Below, piece by piece: positions 36,801 to 49,282 of a stretch of 60,000 nucleotides of DNA. The notes below the pieces were generated by a model. That model saw only the letters and a list, made by a program, of their open reading frames with translations, did no database searches and was not told where the DNA came from. Within the stretch, counting starts at the first letter, position 1, and the number at the start of each line of letters is the position of its first letter. The DNA is from Nymphaea colorata (taxonomy: Eukaryota > Streptophyta > Magnoliopsida > Nymphaeales > Nymphaeaceae): the NCBI RefSeq assembly GCF_008831285.2, contig NC_045140.1, forward strand, positions 15,365,796 to 15,425,795. Reading direction: 5' to 3'. Position numbers and translations under genes: made by a program.

Positions 36801-38149
36801 TGGTTACCTTTTTTTCTGTTCTGAGGAGAAAAATGAAACCCTCTTTCCAGAACACTCCTCAGCGCTTTACTATTCTTGAAGGTGGTCATTTCCGGCTCAA
36901 GGTTTTGCAATGCGAGCCTTTTAACTTTCGACATTTCGTTGTATTTATTTTTCAAGAAAAAGAAAAGTCTGGATGTCTTAGAAGTTAATTTGGGTTGGTT
37001 GGTGGAGAGAAAAATGAGACATATACATCCCGAAATGAGATGGGCACTATTAAACTTTAACGCAAAAAAAAAAATCAGGTTGGTACGCCCCATCTTTTTA
37101 ACTATATGAGGACGTGGTTGTGTTAGCAAGGGTAAGTTGAGAAGTTCATTTCCAGCCATAGGGAGCACGTAGCTTTCAATCTCACTGGACTGCTATGACC
37201 AAAAGAGGAAGCGTGCCAGAGCGACGGATTTCTTAAAGGATTTGTCTCTTGGACTTCGCCGGTAACTTTACGAAACGGAATCGGATGGGCTTCCCACTTT
37301 TTAACTGCACCAATGAATGCATACAGCCAATTTGGACAGCGCTCAATATCCCTTCCTGCCGTTAGGTTGCACGCTTCATGTTTCTTTTGTTCTGAAACTC
37401 ATACTTCTGTCACGTGCAAGCATATCCAAGTTGAAAGAAGATGCTTTGTTCTTACAAAGCATGTAAAACATTTTTTGCCAAATTCAGAGAAGATACGGAG
37501 CCCTTTCTGTAGATGCGGTTTTTTGTTCAAAGTGTTCTTGAGGAGGTTCACTTGCGCAAAGAGTTTCGTGAACGCTATTGGGTAGAGGGGTCTAACTAGC
37601 AGTAGCTTGCAAAATAAAAAGAAGCCTACATTCACATTGTTTTACAATTCTTCAGCAGATGTAATTTTTCTACAAGAAGTCAGCAAACACCTCGGAATTA
37701 GTCAGGAGGTCAATTACATAAAAGGTTGAAATGGTCAGGCCCTTTGTGTTATATATATGGGAAAATAGGTAACTACAGGACAATCATGTGCCAGACTTTT
37801 AAGGAAACCATTTATATTGTTGGTTCCAATGCAATCAACTGGTAGATGTTAAGTTGCAAATATATAGAAGATCCGTTGAATTTTTTAAGAGTCCAAAATG
37901 CCCTCCAAATAAGAAGAAAAAATATAAAAATGGAAATGAATGGGTTTCCTTAAAAGAAACCCATTGTCTTCAATAGTCTAAATTATTTTAAAAAACAACT
38001 TTGACTTCTGGGGAGGGGGAGGGGAAGGGTAGTTTATCTTGTTCCAAATGAAAGAACTCACCAAACCCATATTTTCAGTTAGTTTGGTTGTATAGTATTC
38101 CGGCGATGCTGTTGAAAACGTAAAAATGTAGATCAAGAAATAATTTAGC
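33871..38149. other. Intergenic, no gene recognised
   Basis: Moderate base composition with many short open frames on both strands but no domain, signal or splice pattern I can support. A poly-T run lies at about 34902-34921. A pyrimidine-rich cluster at 36390-36409 and a G-run cluster at 38010-38029 are noted as findings. Confidence 0.4.
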
Positions 38150-38940
38150 ATGGCCAGAAAAATACCGAGTCCATGGAAGGCGACCATCGACCGTATAATT
38201 GACGTTGATGTTCTAGTCCTTTACTTGTGGTGCTATCAGACTTATCCACCACTTATAACGAAGAGGTGAATCTAGCCGTTCGGTTAACCCCAGCAGTGTT
38301 TACATATTTTCTTTTTAATTTCCGCTAATGCCGTCATCCATGTTAACTTTTAGCTATATTTATGGAATGCTTATCTTTTACCTTCGGCACCACATGTACG
38401 TGCCTTATGTTCATTCGCAAAAGTAGCATGCACTGTGGCATGCTCTTTCCCACGATCATTCGTGGTCCTTCATCATCTTTCAAATTGACCGATAATCCAG
38501 GAAATCTTTGTTTGCTCCGTAGATATTTTGTAAAAGTGGATCGCCAGGTAACATCTTTGGTTGTTTGCCGGCCAGCATTAAGGCCAAAATCCTGCTCCCA
38601 TATCATAAACATAAAAGCAGAAAAGTAATAATTTAACAGGGCTGGAATAATAATATTTCAGTCCACGGAAGACCACCATCAAACTTTAGAATTGATGGTG
38701 TTTAGGCCTTCGTTTATAGAGCTGTCACAATCATCCAGGACCTAAGTAAATCAAGGGGTGAAATCTATAGCCGTTCTGCTACCCCTAGCAGCATATATTA
38801 AATATATATCAGTGTCAGTTTCACATATTTTCATTTAATTTCTGCCACATTTATGGAGTACTACTTATCTTCATCTTCGGCACCACATTAACTGCCCTTA
38901 CCTAGATCTGTAGCAGTAGAATGCACTGCCGTTTTCTGCA
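38150..38940. repeat. Divergent tandem duplication (about 38165-38440 and 38650-38935)
   Basis: The two blocks share, in order: GTCCA.GGAAG..CACCATC, AATTGA.G.TG.TGTT, TATCC(A)..A, AGGGGTGAA / GAGGTGAATC, TAGCCGTTC, CCC.AGCAG, TTCACATATTTTC / TTTACATATTTTC, TTTATGGA.T and CTTCGGCACCACAT, then a TAGCA/G..ATGCACTG.C word. Copies are clearly related but well diverged. No coding potential recognised. Confidence 0.65.
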
Positions 38941-41900
38941 AGTTAAGATCAGGTTACGTTGGCGTGATAAACAGTCTGTAAAGTTGAAGCTGTAGTCAAT
39001 AGAGAGTGCGACAAAGGTAATGTCTGTCTCTGTACACTTGTAAGGTGAAGATGGTCGTAGATCGTCCGTGGGACTTGTTCATAAACATAGTAGGTCCACC
39101 GCGCAGTGGTGCGTTTCTTTTCTTCAGTAAATAGAAAAGATTTCTTATTTCTTATCATACCGAAAGAAATCTAAAAATCGGTCTTCTCAACCAAGCGATT
39201 GAAGAGGCCATGCAGAGGGCCAGATACGTGTTTAATAAGTTTAGTACTCTGTAGCTAATTGACACGTACAAGGATAAGAGACGATACTTAGCAGCTGGTT
39301 TACCAAGCATGCACAGGGAAAATGTTGCGGGGATACCATGGCGATCGACATATCCAAGCTATCATTTTCTGTCATCGATCACCATTTTGTCTTCCAGTAG
39401 CTCATGCATTGATGACTTATTGTTTTCTTGCACGGCGTTGTTACGCCATGAAATGTTTACTGGCATCAATTCTAAAGCATTGCTGGCTAATGTGAAAATA
39501 TTTCTCGCTTACGTGAGAAACTAGTAACGCATGGGAACGCGAGAACGGGTGGTCCTATAATTTAGGAGACGCCTTCATTAATAATGGAGATGTTGCTGAG
39601 GGGATGACGGAAATTGCTTGACCACTCGACGCCTGGCAGAGGCGGGCTGCGGCTAGGAGACGAAAAGGAGGGTTTGGCTGCCAATCACTTTCCATGCCCT
39701 GGTTCGTCTCCTGCACACTTAGCCAAGGCCTGGTAAAATAAAACGAACGCAATTCAAGGGACGCTGTTTCTGGCACACGCCGCCAAACGTACAAAAATAA
39801 GGCCATTTGTTGGCGCAAACCCGTATTCCCAATCATTACTATTTCTAATGTTTATTTTCACTTATTTCTGGCATTCAATTAAGACAATATAATCCTTCAC
39901 GTCGTACACTTTGAAACCGAAGATTTCAGTATAATGCAACTCGAATCTCTCGATTTTGCTTCTATGTTTCCAATGCTCTTCTTTTCTTTTCTTTTCTTTC
40001 TTTTTTTTTTTGTTGCTTTTTCATGAACGTTCTTCAACAAAATTAATGGCTTTTACTTTATGGAAGCGGCCCCTCAAGTTCTTTTACATTGAAAAAAGAA
40101 AAAATATCTTCATTTTCCAAGTTCAACAAAGTTGAAATAAACATCTTCTTCTTCCTTTTTATCTTGACGTCTTACTTTGTGGATTTTAAAAACTTATTTT
40201 TTAACTGTTTATGCTTTATGTTATTTTTTAAATTTCTTCTTTTTTCTAATTTTATAATATTTTGAATTTTATTTAATTTTTAAAATCCATACTTGCGATT
40301 CTGATTCCGTTTATGGATTCCTTGAATCATTTGGCTTCCAATTGGATTCAAAATCCGATTTTAATAACCATGCCGATGCCCTGGACCATGCGTCCAATCC
40401 TGCATTTTGCTGCTTTCTGTCTTTCTCTGCCAATTTTCTGTGGTGAATCATCATCTCTTTGTTTTCTTCTTAGTTGTAGGCAGCCGCATGTTTGTCTTCT
40501 GGTTGGCTGAGAATGGTATCTCTGGTTACACAAAACTCATGTTACTAACCGCTCGATTTTCATCCCTTTGTTTCTTTCTGATGTTTACGAGACAACATCT
40601 CTCCTTCCACCACTTTTAATCTTTATGCCTCGCAAACCCCTTCCAAAAAAAAAGAAGAGGTTCTGAAAGGAAGATGGGGGGGAACTTTCACTTTGCAGCG
40701 ACCACTGAAATGGCTTAGTCCGCTCTGCGACAGCATTCGATGTTGACGATACGGAGGGCAAGCACGGGCGCTGTACCTGCTTACACAAGGTGTGAAAGCA
40801 TCCTTTTTATTTTTATTCCATCCCACGCTTCTCTGCTCTCAATTTCTCTATCTCTCGACAGATGGGAAAGGAATAGGGACGCTTATCCCATGAAATACAT
40901 TGGCCGACGTTAAATGTCACACGGGGTTGATTCGTTGCAGCTTGACGACGGAGAAATTTTAAGCCTTCTCGGGCTTTCTTGAAGAACCAACCGCCACCTC
41001 TCCGTACCTCCGTTTTTGTTCCTTCGTCTAATTAATTAATGTTTCAAGTTTCACGGGGCGTCAAATCACCTCGTCGATCTTTACTGCACGAACCTAATTT
41101 TACATGAACCAGAGCCCACGAACCTAATTTTACATGAACCAGAGCCCAACCAATGATCTGCTTAATGCTTATACTATACTAATATTCTCCTGTCGTTGTT
41201 TTATTACAAGCCGAAGAGCCTGAAGCTCTTATAATTTTAGGTCCACTAGACGTTGGATCTATATATCAGACAAGTATAACATACATGTCCTATCAGAAAG
41301 TTCTTTCCACATGTGGTCAGTCCTGTGAGACGAAGTAAAACTAAAAATGGAGGTAGCCGTTACAGTGCAAACGTCAGAGATATCAAACGCTTCTGAGAGT
41401 AAACTTGCATTCATACTGAGTTGCAATTTATGCACCAGGCCTTGTCTCACGGCGAAGTAACATTTGGATAAGGTGGCTGTAATCAGCCAACGTTTTCGCT
41501 TTGGAGAGTTGCTTTAACATTACAAATTTTGGAGCAAGCATCTCGATTTGTGGAGTTAGAACTCATACAGGACTCGTAGTTCTCATATTTCCTTGTGTAT
41601 ATATCTCATATAGAAGCATCGTGGACATTTATATGGTTCATCTAAAACCTGAACTTCACATTTATATGGTTCATATTAAAAGTTCAAGCAATTCTTCAAC
41701 AATATTCTTTCTATGGGGTACCCATTTCTATGTTTTTTGAGAACACCTTAAAGAATTGCCTACCAAAACATAATCAGTTTAAAACTGTACAATGGAATTC
41801 TACAGAGTCACGTTACATTAAGCTAGACGCAGTTTGAAAATTGTTTATAAAGGTCATCATAGTGTTATATGTATCTATTTTTATTAAAAACAATATGTTC

Positions 41901-44900
41901 TTGTTTCAGGAAATATGGTTTGATTGTAAATATTATTCTTATACTCAATAATTACATGATAGGACATATTCACATTATATTCCCAGCCCTCCAGCATCCG
42001 CTCCACATAAATCGTTGTTAGTAAGAGAGAGAGAGAGAGAATAACATTAACATAAGCCCAACCAAAAGTTGAACTTGAAAAAAAGATTAAATTTAAAAAT
42101 CAGTTCTTAATTGTTGTAAGAAGTCTAAGCTACCACAATTTCCCCATAGATTACATAAAATTAACCAAACAACACACAAAATAAAGGATGTCATGCGCTA
42201 AACTGAGACAGCCTCATTTGGAGTTCCAAATGACCCACCAAAACGTAAACTGTGAAAATAGAGAGAGAGAGACATGGATTCCATATCTTTTTAAACTGAA
42301 TGTTCGAATTCCCTCTAATGGATCACTGTGCTTCGATGCAATTCCCTTTGGTCGCGGGTTCTTCACAGACTGCACTTCCAACGGAGACGGAGAAAGGATG
42401 TCATGCATGAGGGTCGTAAACAAAGTGAGTGCGATCCGTTGGATAACTGCATACTGTTCGTGTTTTCATCCATGGCAGTTGCATTCCTTCCTCAGCCGTT
42501 CAATTCTTTTCAGGGGGGACCGAATGCGGATGGTCCAGTTGGAATCAGGTCAGGTCGATCGGACTAGTAGCTGCGCACTGTAGCTTGTCTCTACATGCTT
42601 CATATATTTATTTTATCTTTTCATGAAGACGAAACATCCAAAACAAAGGACCACTTAATAATAACCATGAAGAACAGATCACCCTTAGTGGTTCCCATTC
42701 ACTACACCTCATTGCTAGCGACCTTATAGAAAAGTTCATGATGTGGAGCACCAAAACTAAAGGTCTTGTCCTTTTTTTGTAGGTTTTCTTCTAGGCCCCG
42801 TTTATCATGGGGCTCAGAAAGTACCAGAAGCAAGATAACCACGCAAGGATGGTGAAAGAAGACATACACACACACACACACACTATATATAAAGCTGTCG
42901 CTAATACGACTTTACCACAAGTTTACTGTTGTCCAAATAATATTTTCGAATATGACTAGCTCTATTTTCTAGGCCATCAACTTAATTTTATGCATTGTAG
43001 ACTGCCGTACGTTTTTGGTGTTCATCTCCTTGATCTTTCAAGGGAAAACGTGATCGATTCCGCATATCTTACTGTTTTACTGGGAAATCAGGAGTTGATG
43101 CCATCTTTTTTTAAAAGGCCGATCACTCGATAAAGCATAATTATGCGAAACATGTCCCGCATCATGTCTTGCCAAGGGGCACTCTAGAGGGCGTTTCATA
43201 GCAGGAACGCTGCATTCTTTACAATTCAGTGTTTCATGAATCTGGACATATTCGTGGAACACGGTATTCCAAAGAATTGCTGTGTTCCTGTTACAAAATG
43301 CCATCTTAGCTATCGCTTTATGATTAATATATATGCGTTACATGTATTCGATGTCTGATATTTTATACACGGGCGGAGAAAGTCGTATTCACGTATCATG
43401 TTCCTTGGAAAAGTTATAAAGATTTTAATAAAGATAGCGCGTGTATCTGCTGTGATATTTTTTGCGTGTCCTTGTGACGTAGATAGGACGCTTGCTTTCA
43501 GAACGCGAGGTAATCAGTGGTGGTGGGGATGATAATGATACTGGCAATGGCGGTGGAGGACTCGACAGGTGAGATTTATAGGAGTTTATATATTGCTCAG
43601 CAGAGGAAATGCCAGTGAATAGTTCAAACATGTCACGACGACTGAAAAGAATGGTTTGGCACTGCGCAAGGTTTACATGTGAACACATTCGGCCGGAAGA
43701 ATGTGGCCTGGCGACAGTGATAATAACGGAAATGGAATTTACCTGGTTTACCTGAAAAAGGAATCGATCTGCAAGACGATCAGGAAGGCCTGCTTCGCGG
43801 TCCACGTGTCTACGGTATCTGCTTTCTGTTCTCTATCATTTGTCTGTATAAAAATGAAACAAAAATTTAGACTTCGAGATGTTTCGTGATTGATTTCATT
43901 CTGTTAATTTATTGATTCTATGATCGACATCTCTTCTTCTTCGATTCTACATCAGAAATATTTCGATCGATGTAAAACTGAAAAAATATAGATGTGATGT
44001 CGCGTCTAGTTTAGCTCATAAACATCTCTGATTTTGATGTATTTGGCGGAGTTCTTAGTGCTCAACCTATGCACTTTCAAGTTTCTGGGTTACCAAATCT
44101 TATTAGTCAATGGAGTAGCAAGAGAAAGTGAGTAAACGAAGCACCATTAGTAGCTGCGATGACACTGCGGAAACTGAGTGGTTGGTAACTAAGAGAAAAT
44201 GACAAGAGCCAACGGGATCAAGTTTCAGTCCCTGCCATTCTATTGGTTCGAGACAGATTTTAACCAAACGCGGTCAATTTATCAAATCCATCTCATGATC
44301 AACGCTGCGAGGTTTGAGTCAGAGTGTTAACCTAAATATCCACATTTAGAGAGGGGATGCGAGCACTTTGGCATTTTTACCAACAACGCGTTAGGTGCGA
44401 CGAGTTTTTGGCGACAGAAACTTTAGGTGATATGAACAGTACTTTTGGCCTTTGGCTGTGAGCTCTACTACAGCCAGTAACAGATCAAATACTTGGAGCA
44501 CCATCCGAATGGACTCTGACTTTACTCGTTCACCCCATCCAAACACGCCTGACATATAATAGCTATACGTTAGACATGACAGCAAATTCAATTACTCACA
44601 TGACATCGTCAAACATTAGTCGTTTATTATCATTCACTCCTCAAATTAGACCTTGCATCCTTAAAAATGGATAAAGGTCCTTCGGTACAAGAGAAAGAAA
44701 GTTAATTGTTTCTTTGATTTTGTTTCCTGATGATGAACTCTATTATAACCAACGCCCTTGGCTTGCTGAAAATATTGGCATTCAGATAAACCTACAGAAA
44801 AAAAAAAAAACCCTGGCTATAATTTTTTTTTGCATGCATGGCCATGGGTACCTTTCATAACTTCTTCTTTACGTTGTGGACGTGTAATTGCTTCAAACTG

Positions 44901-47900
44901 ACAGTTCGAGGGAGACGTACGTCTTGTCACAAGTAGGTATAAGTTGGGGGGAGCATGCTTCTCAAGGATAGTACTGTTAGAGTCCCGGCTGTCGTGGCTT
45001 GTTTATATAAAGCGATGGGTACACTCCAAATGCAACAAGAAGAAGTTGATTTCTTTTTCTTGTTTGAAGAAGAGCTTCTCAAGGATCAGATAACTCAAGA
45101 AAGCATGCTTTCAAGAGGTAAATCTCCCTTTTGCATGGTCGTCACACCACACGCGAGCAGAAAGCGAGGGGCTAAGAAAGCTCCCAGTGCAGAATTTACC
45201 TGCTCACTTCTTTCGTTGATGGCAAGACTGGCGAGATCTCACGATACAGGTGGCGTGGCAAAAGTGTCGTTAGCTTCTTTCTTTCAGCTAACGTGGAAAC
45301 TGAGGGATATTTTGGCAACATTTTGGGTTCCACTTTTGCCCCGAGTCTTTCATTTAATCAAAATGGCATTTTGGTCATTACTGCCCTCACGCAGTCCCTT
45401 TATCGCAGCCTTGATTTTAGTTATCTCATCTTGTTAGTGTTGTTTAATTAATTTGCACGAGTACCAGAGGCCTTTTGTCATCAATTAGGAGCTCTTCGTT
45501 GTATGAGAAAAAGGTTGATTGGCTTGTTAGCTGGATTCACATAATAACGATCAGTATAACACCATAAGAAAAAAAGAAGGGTGTTGAAGTTTGTATTTTG
45601 ATTATTGAATATTTTTTGTGCACAGAGGTGTACATAAAACCTGTTTCGATTAAGATGTAGTTTGAACTTGTGCTTTTGTTGGAATCAAATCAATCACAAA
45701 CATATTTAATTCTATAGTCAATTAATTTAAGACTGCTATGTTTTCCCTCTTAACTATGTTCTTGAAAGTTCAATTGCAGAAAAATCAGGGGTTTTACGCC
45801 ACCGGATGAGCAACATCTCTCGGATATATGAATACTCAGATTCACGTTGGGGCCATTCAGTTCCTTTACTGCTTTCTCGTGAAGAAAAAGCTCTTAAACA
45901 GGCTCTAAATTTCTGCAGTTTTAAGTATGAACGCACTTTTCCCAACTAAATGCAAGGAGTCCCAATCTGAAGACTGCTGTTTTCATAGAATGTAACTTTT
46001 GTATCCCCCCCCCCCAAAAAAAAAAATGGTATTACTATCTGGGCTGGTGAATAAGAGGCTTGCTACCCACCGCTTAAAAAGCCGGCAACTGGCCGGAGAA
46101 AGCATTTGAATCCTGCAAGTTGAATTATAGTCAAAAGTTATGCTTTAGAGCAATTATAAAGTCAGGTGTCCATTGCCGGATGGTAAAATTAAATTTGTGA
46201 TGCTAAAAAGTGTCGCAAACAGTGCATTCCGTAATGGCATATAATTAGTCGTGGTTTATAACCATGGAATACACTATTTCAATTTGTGACAGTTTTTTAG
46301 ATTTGTACTTAAAAAAAAAAAAAAAAGGTTCATGTGGGAGAGATGCTCCGGCAGGTTAGCCGGGATGTGGAGCTCGCCGATGCACAACAAGTCAAGCAAC
46401 GAGGGAATGAAGATTAACGTATGTGGCAGCTAACCGCTCATCCATAACTACAACTTTGAATCATAGAAAAATCATACTCTGTTTGTGGAGTTTCTCGGAT
46501 ACCACCACCGATGCCCTTAATCAATCACCAGGAGTACCAAAGAGATGGACGAAATTCCTCAGATAGGACGACCGGTCGATTTACAATCCATGGGAACTGT
46601 TAAGCGCATTTATTCGCCATTCGGTGGTATCTCCACTGATGCTGTACACGCCGGAAGTTCACGGCTACAATTTGTTTGCCAAAATGCCTAAACGAAGCGT
46701 TGTTCTTTGCGCTGTCATGGTTTCCTTTCCCCATGTGGAAACAACAGTTTCGAGTTGTAATTGCCCGAGTACCTTGGCCCGTTCTTGAAATCCAGCTGTA
46801 ATTTGAGTCTGCTTCTTCAAGTAGGCTCAATCAAGCCTGGACCAAAATCCTCAAAGCAAGGTCCAAGTCGGCTCAATGAAGTAGCGTTTGACGTAGTCCC
46901 GAGTAAGTACCTTGGCCATGTCTAACCTATTTAGCATTATGGGCGTCTTGGAACATTAACCGAAATGGCACAGCCTCCTCTCCCCCATGTTTCTCTTATT
47001 CTTTGACAGCTCACATTTTTTGCTCTTGGGATGTTTTTGAACAGCAAAAGAAATCTAGAAATCAATAAAGTTTTTGCTACGAACGAAACTAGATGTTTTT
47101 CAATCGCATTGATGCAAGAAACACGACAACCACCAAATTAACTAATTTGGAAATGTAAGCATAATGCTATACAAATGTCACCAAAATTTTAAATAAAGAT
47201 AATTTAGATTTTCTAAAACTGTTCCAAATAAAATAGCCCCGCTACGGCATGTGCCTAAAGCTTTTTTAATTTGAAATTGGGATCATAAGTGCGAGGTTGG
47301 ATTGGAATAGATTTGGAGAAGTATGCAGATGGGCAAATTGGATCTAGTCAAGAAAGCTGATTGAACTAGCAAAAGATATTTGGTTTTTTATCATATTAAA
47401 CCAATCTTCAATTTATAATAACTTACGGAAAATGGGTTAAATAATAATTCTGAACTAATGATGTAAAAACCTAGTTAAGAGTGTTTTAATCATACGAGAA
47501 GGATAGGTCCCGTTTTTTTTAAGAAAAAGTTTAAGTGCTTTTACTACTAATTAATTCAAAAAGTTTCCTAGGTAGGACATACGAGAATTTCCCTAAATTG
47601 ACCTCAATAAGATATCCTTGTGATTAATGCAGTGACAATGGGTATAAAAGTAATGTAGCGAATATTCGGCGGAGATCCCTTGTGGAAGCTAGCTGCTGCC
47701 AGCCACTTGACCTACCGGTCCGGTGGAAGAAAAACCGAAGAGGGCAGTCCTCAAATTGTATGAGAGAGAAATATTTTCCCACTCTATCTCTGGTTAGTTT
47801 TATGGATGTTATAATTTTGTGTCGTTACAAAAGGTGTATTTTGTTGCTAAAAATCATGGTCAAGTAACTAGTTATTGCACATGCACTTTTTGTGATAGAC

Positions 47901-48892
47901 GAATAAGCATCTGATATATATATATATATACATATGTAAGCACTAAGCAAATGAATGAACGTCGATATATGAATAAGGAAATGGTTGAAGACAACCCAAT
48001 ATATAAATAAATAAGTTGTGTGGGCAACTTAACTGCCCATGGAAGCCTACCTGCATATGACTCTGCCATTGAATATAGAAGCTATAAGTATGTATGTGAC
48101 AAGTCACATTTTCGCTTGCTTTCAACTATCAAGGTAGCAAGCAATAAAAGAATCCCACGATCAACACCTCACACTTATGTCTCAACTTTTTGTCATTTGA
48201 AGAGCACTCTACTCAGGGTTCCCTTTCGATTGAATGAAAAATAAATGAGCAATTTCGTCTATAGACATAAGGTAAGGGTAGATATGTTAATATTTCGTTT
48301 GGAATGCAGTGTTCTCCAAATGTGTGATGTGAGCGTGAATTGGTCCTTTATTCTCCATCCAAATGCACATCCATCCTTCGCTATTTATTGATTAGGTCTT
48401 AGGGGTATCTTAGTCATTTTCCGTTGATCATAATCGTCCTTGTCCGGCAGTCTTAAACGGCGAAACAAGTCTGGCACAAGTAAGTAAAACCGTATTTCTA
48501 TATTGTTAATTATTATCGATTAAAGGTGTGTTTAGTTATCTTAAAAAGTTAGGAAAGCGATCATTTAAATTGAAATAAAAATTCCAACCCAGCGTCAAGC
48601 TCCCCATGGTACGTGGCGGCCTTGTAGAATTAAGGACTGCACCCAGCACGAGCCTCAACTGGGCTTCCTTGCTCCATCATTTTAGGCCGCCCATCCGACC
48701 CAGAAGCTGATCATAACGAGAACAGGGAAAGACAATCGAATCAAGCCCTTCCATCGATTGATTGCCGCGTCAAACAAGGGCCCGGCCGTTCAAGCTTCTT
48801 GCGAAGTTGGCGTCGTCTCCCGTCTAACCGTCACCCTTCGGTGCTTTGGTTATCACTTCGCAGCCGACCGAGAGAGGGCGAAGAGATTTCCG
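38941..48892. other. Intergenic, no gene confirmed
   Basis: Long spacer between the GRAS and TT9 genes. Contents seen: the 30-bp tandem at 41087; (GA)n at about 42024-42040; (CA)n at about 42866-42883; a C11/A11 homopolymer junction at 46005-46026; a TA tract at about 47917-47932; a possible LTR-like remnant at about 44944-45040. An ATG-initiated frame of 160 residues (44955-45437, plus) overlaps that LTR-like text and matches no family I know. Confidence 0.4.
41087..41146. repeat. Perfect 30-bp tandem duplication
   Basis: Two identical 30-bp units, 41087-41116 and 41117-41146, starting CACGAACCTAATTTTACATG and ending ACCAGAGCC. Confidence 0.9.
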
Positions 48893-48893
48893 G

Positions 48894-48900
48894 AATATAA
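48894..48900 (+). promoter_or_regulatory. Weak TATA-like element upstream of TT9
   Basis: AATATAA about 385 bp before the TT9 start codon. It is the only TATA-like word close to the purine-rich presumed leader. Low confidence, as many plant housekeeping-type genes lack a TATA box. Confidence 0.25.
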
Positions 48901-49282
48901 CGGTTGATTGACCGACGAGGAAAAGCGGTAAAAAGGTGGAGATTCTCACCGTCTCGCTTTTGTCGAGTGATGAGCTGTGAGGCCTGCGAGAAGAGAGGGA
49001 CGCTCGGCAGAGTCAGAGGACGAGGAGGAAGAGGAAAGAGAGAAACCAGGGGAAGGGCAAGTGGAAGAGGAGTATCGAATTACGAATTGGACTCGAACGG
49101 GTCGAAATCGAGATATATGTTTATCCTCTTGACAGGGATTGCAAGAGGAAGAGGACTCTCCTGCCTTCATGGGATTCTACCATGCCCAGCGTCGTTTTCG
49201 AGTTACTTCTGTCATCCGGGAGTGATATTATCGGTTGGTGGCTGATCGGTTCGCCTCTTTCTCCTATCTTGATCCCCGCAAC

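Noticed and set aside
36328-37168. Overlapping 173- and 175-residue minus-strand frames
   Set aside because: They overlap each other in different frames, show no domain and have base usage like the surrounding spacer.
42188-42583. 131-residue plus-strand frame with antisense counterpart
   Set aside because: No family resemblance; frames open on both strands over the same stretch, as expected by chance in a less AT-rich patch.
48904-49245. Arg/Gly-rich 113-residue frame upstream of TT9 as an independent protein
   Set aside because: The longer frame begins with TTG and lies in the purine-rich presumed TT9 leader; better explained as leader sequence or an upstream reading frame.
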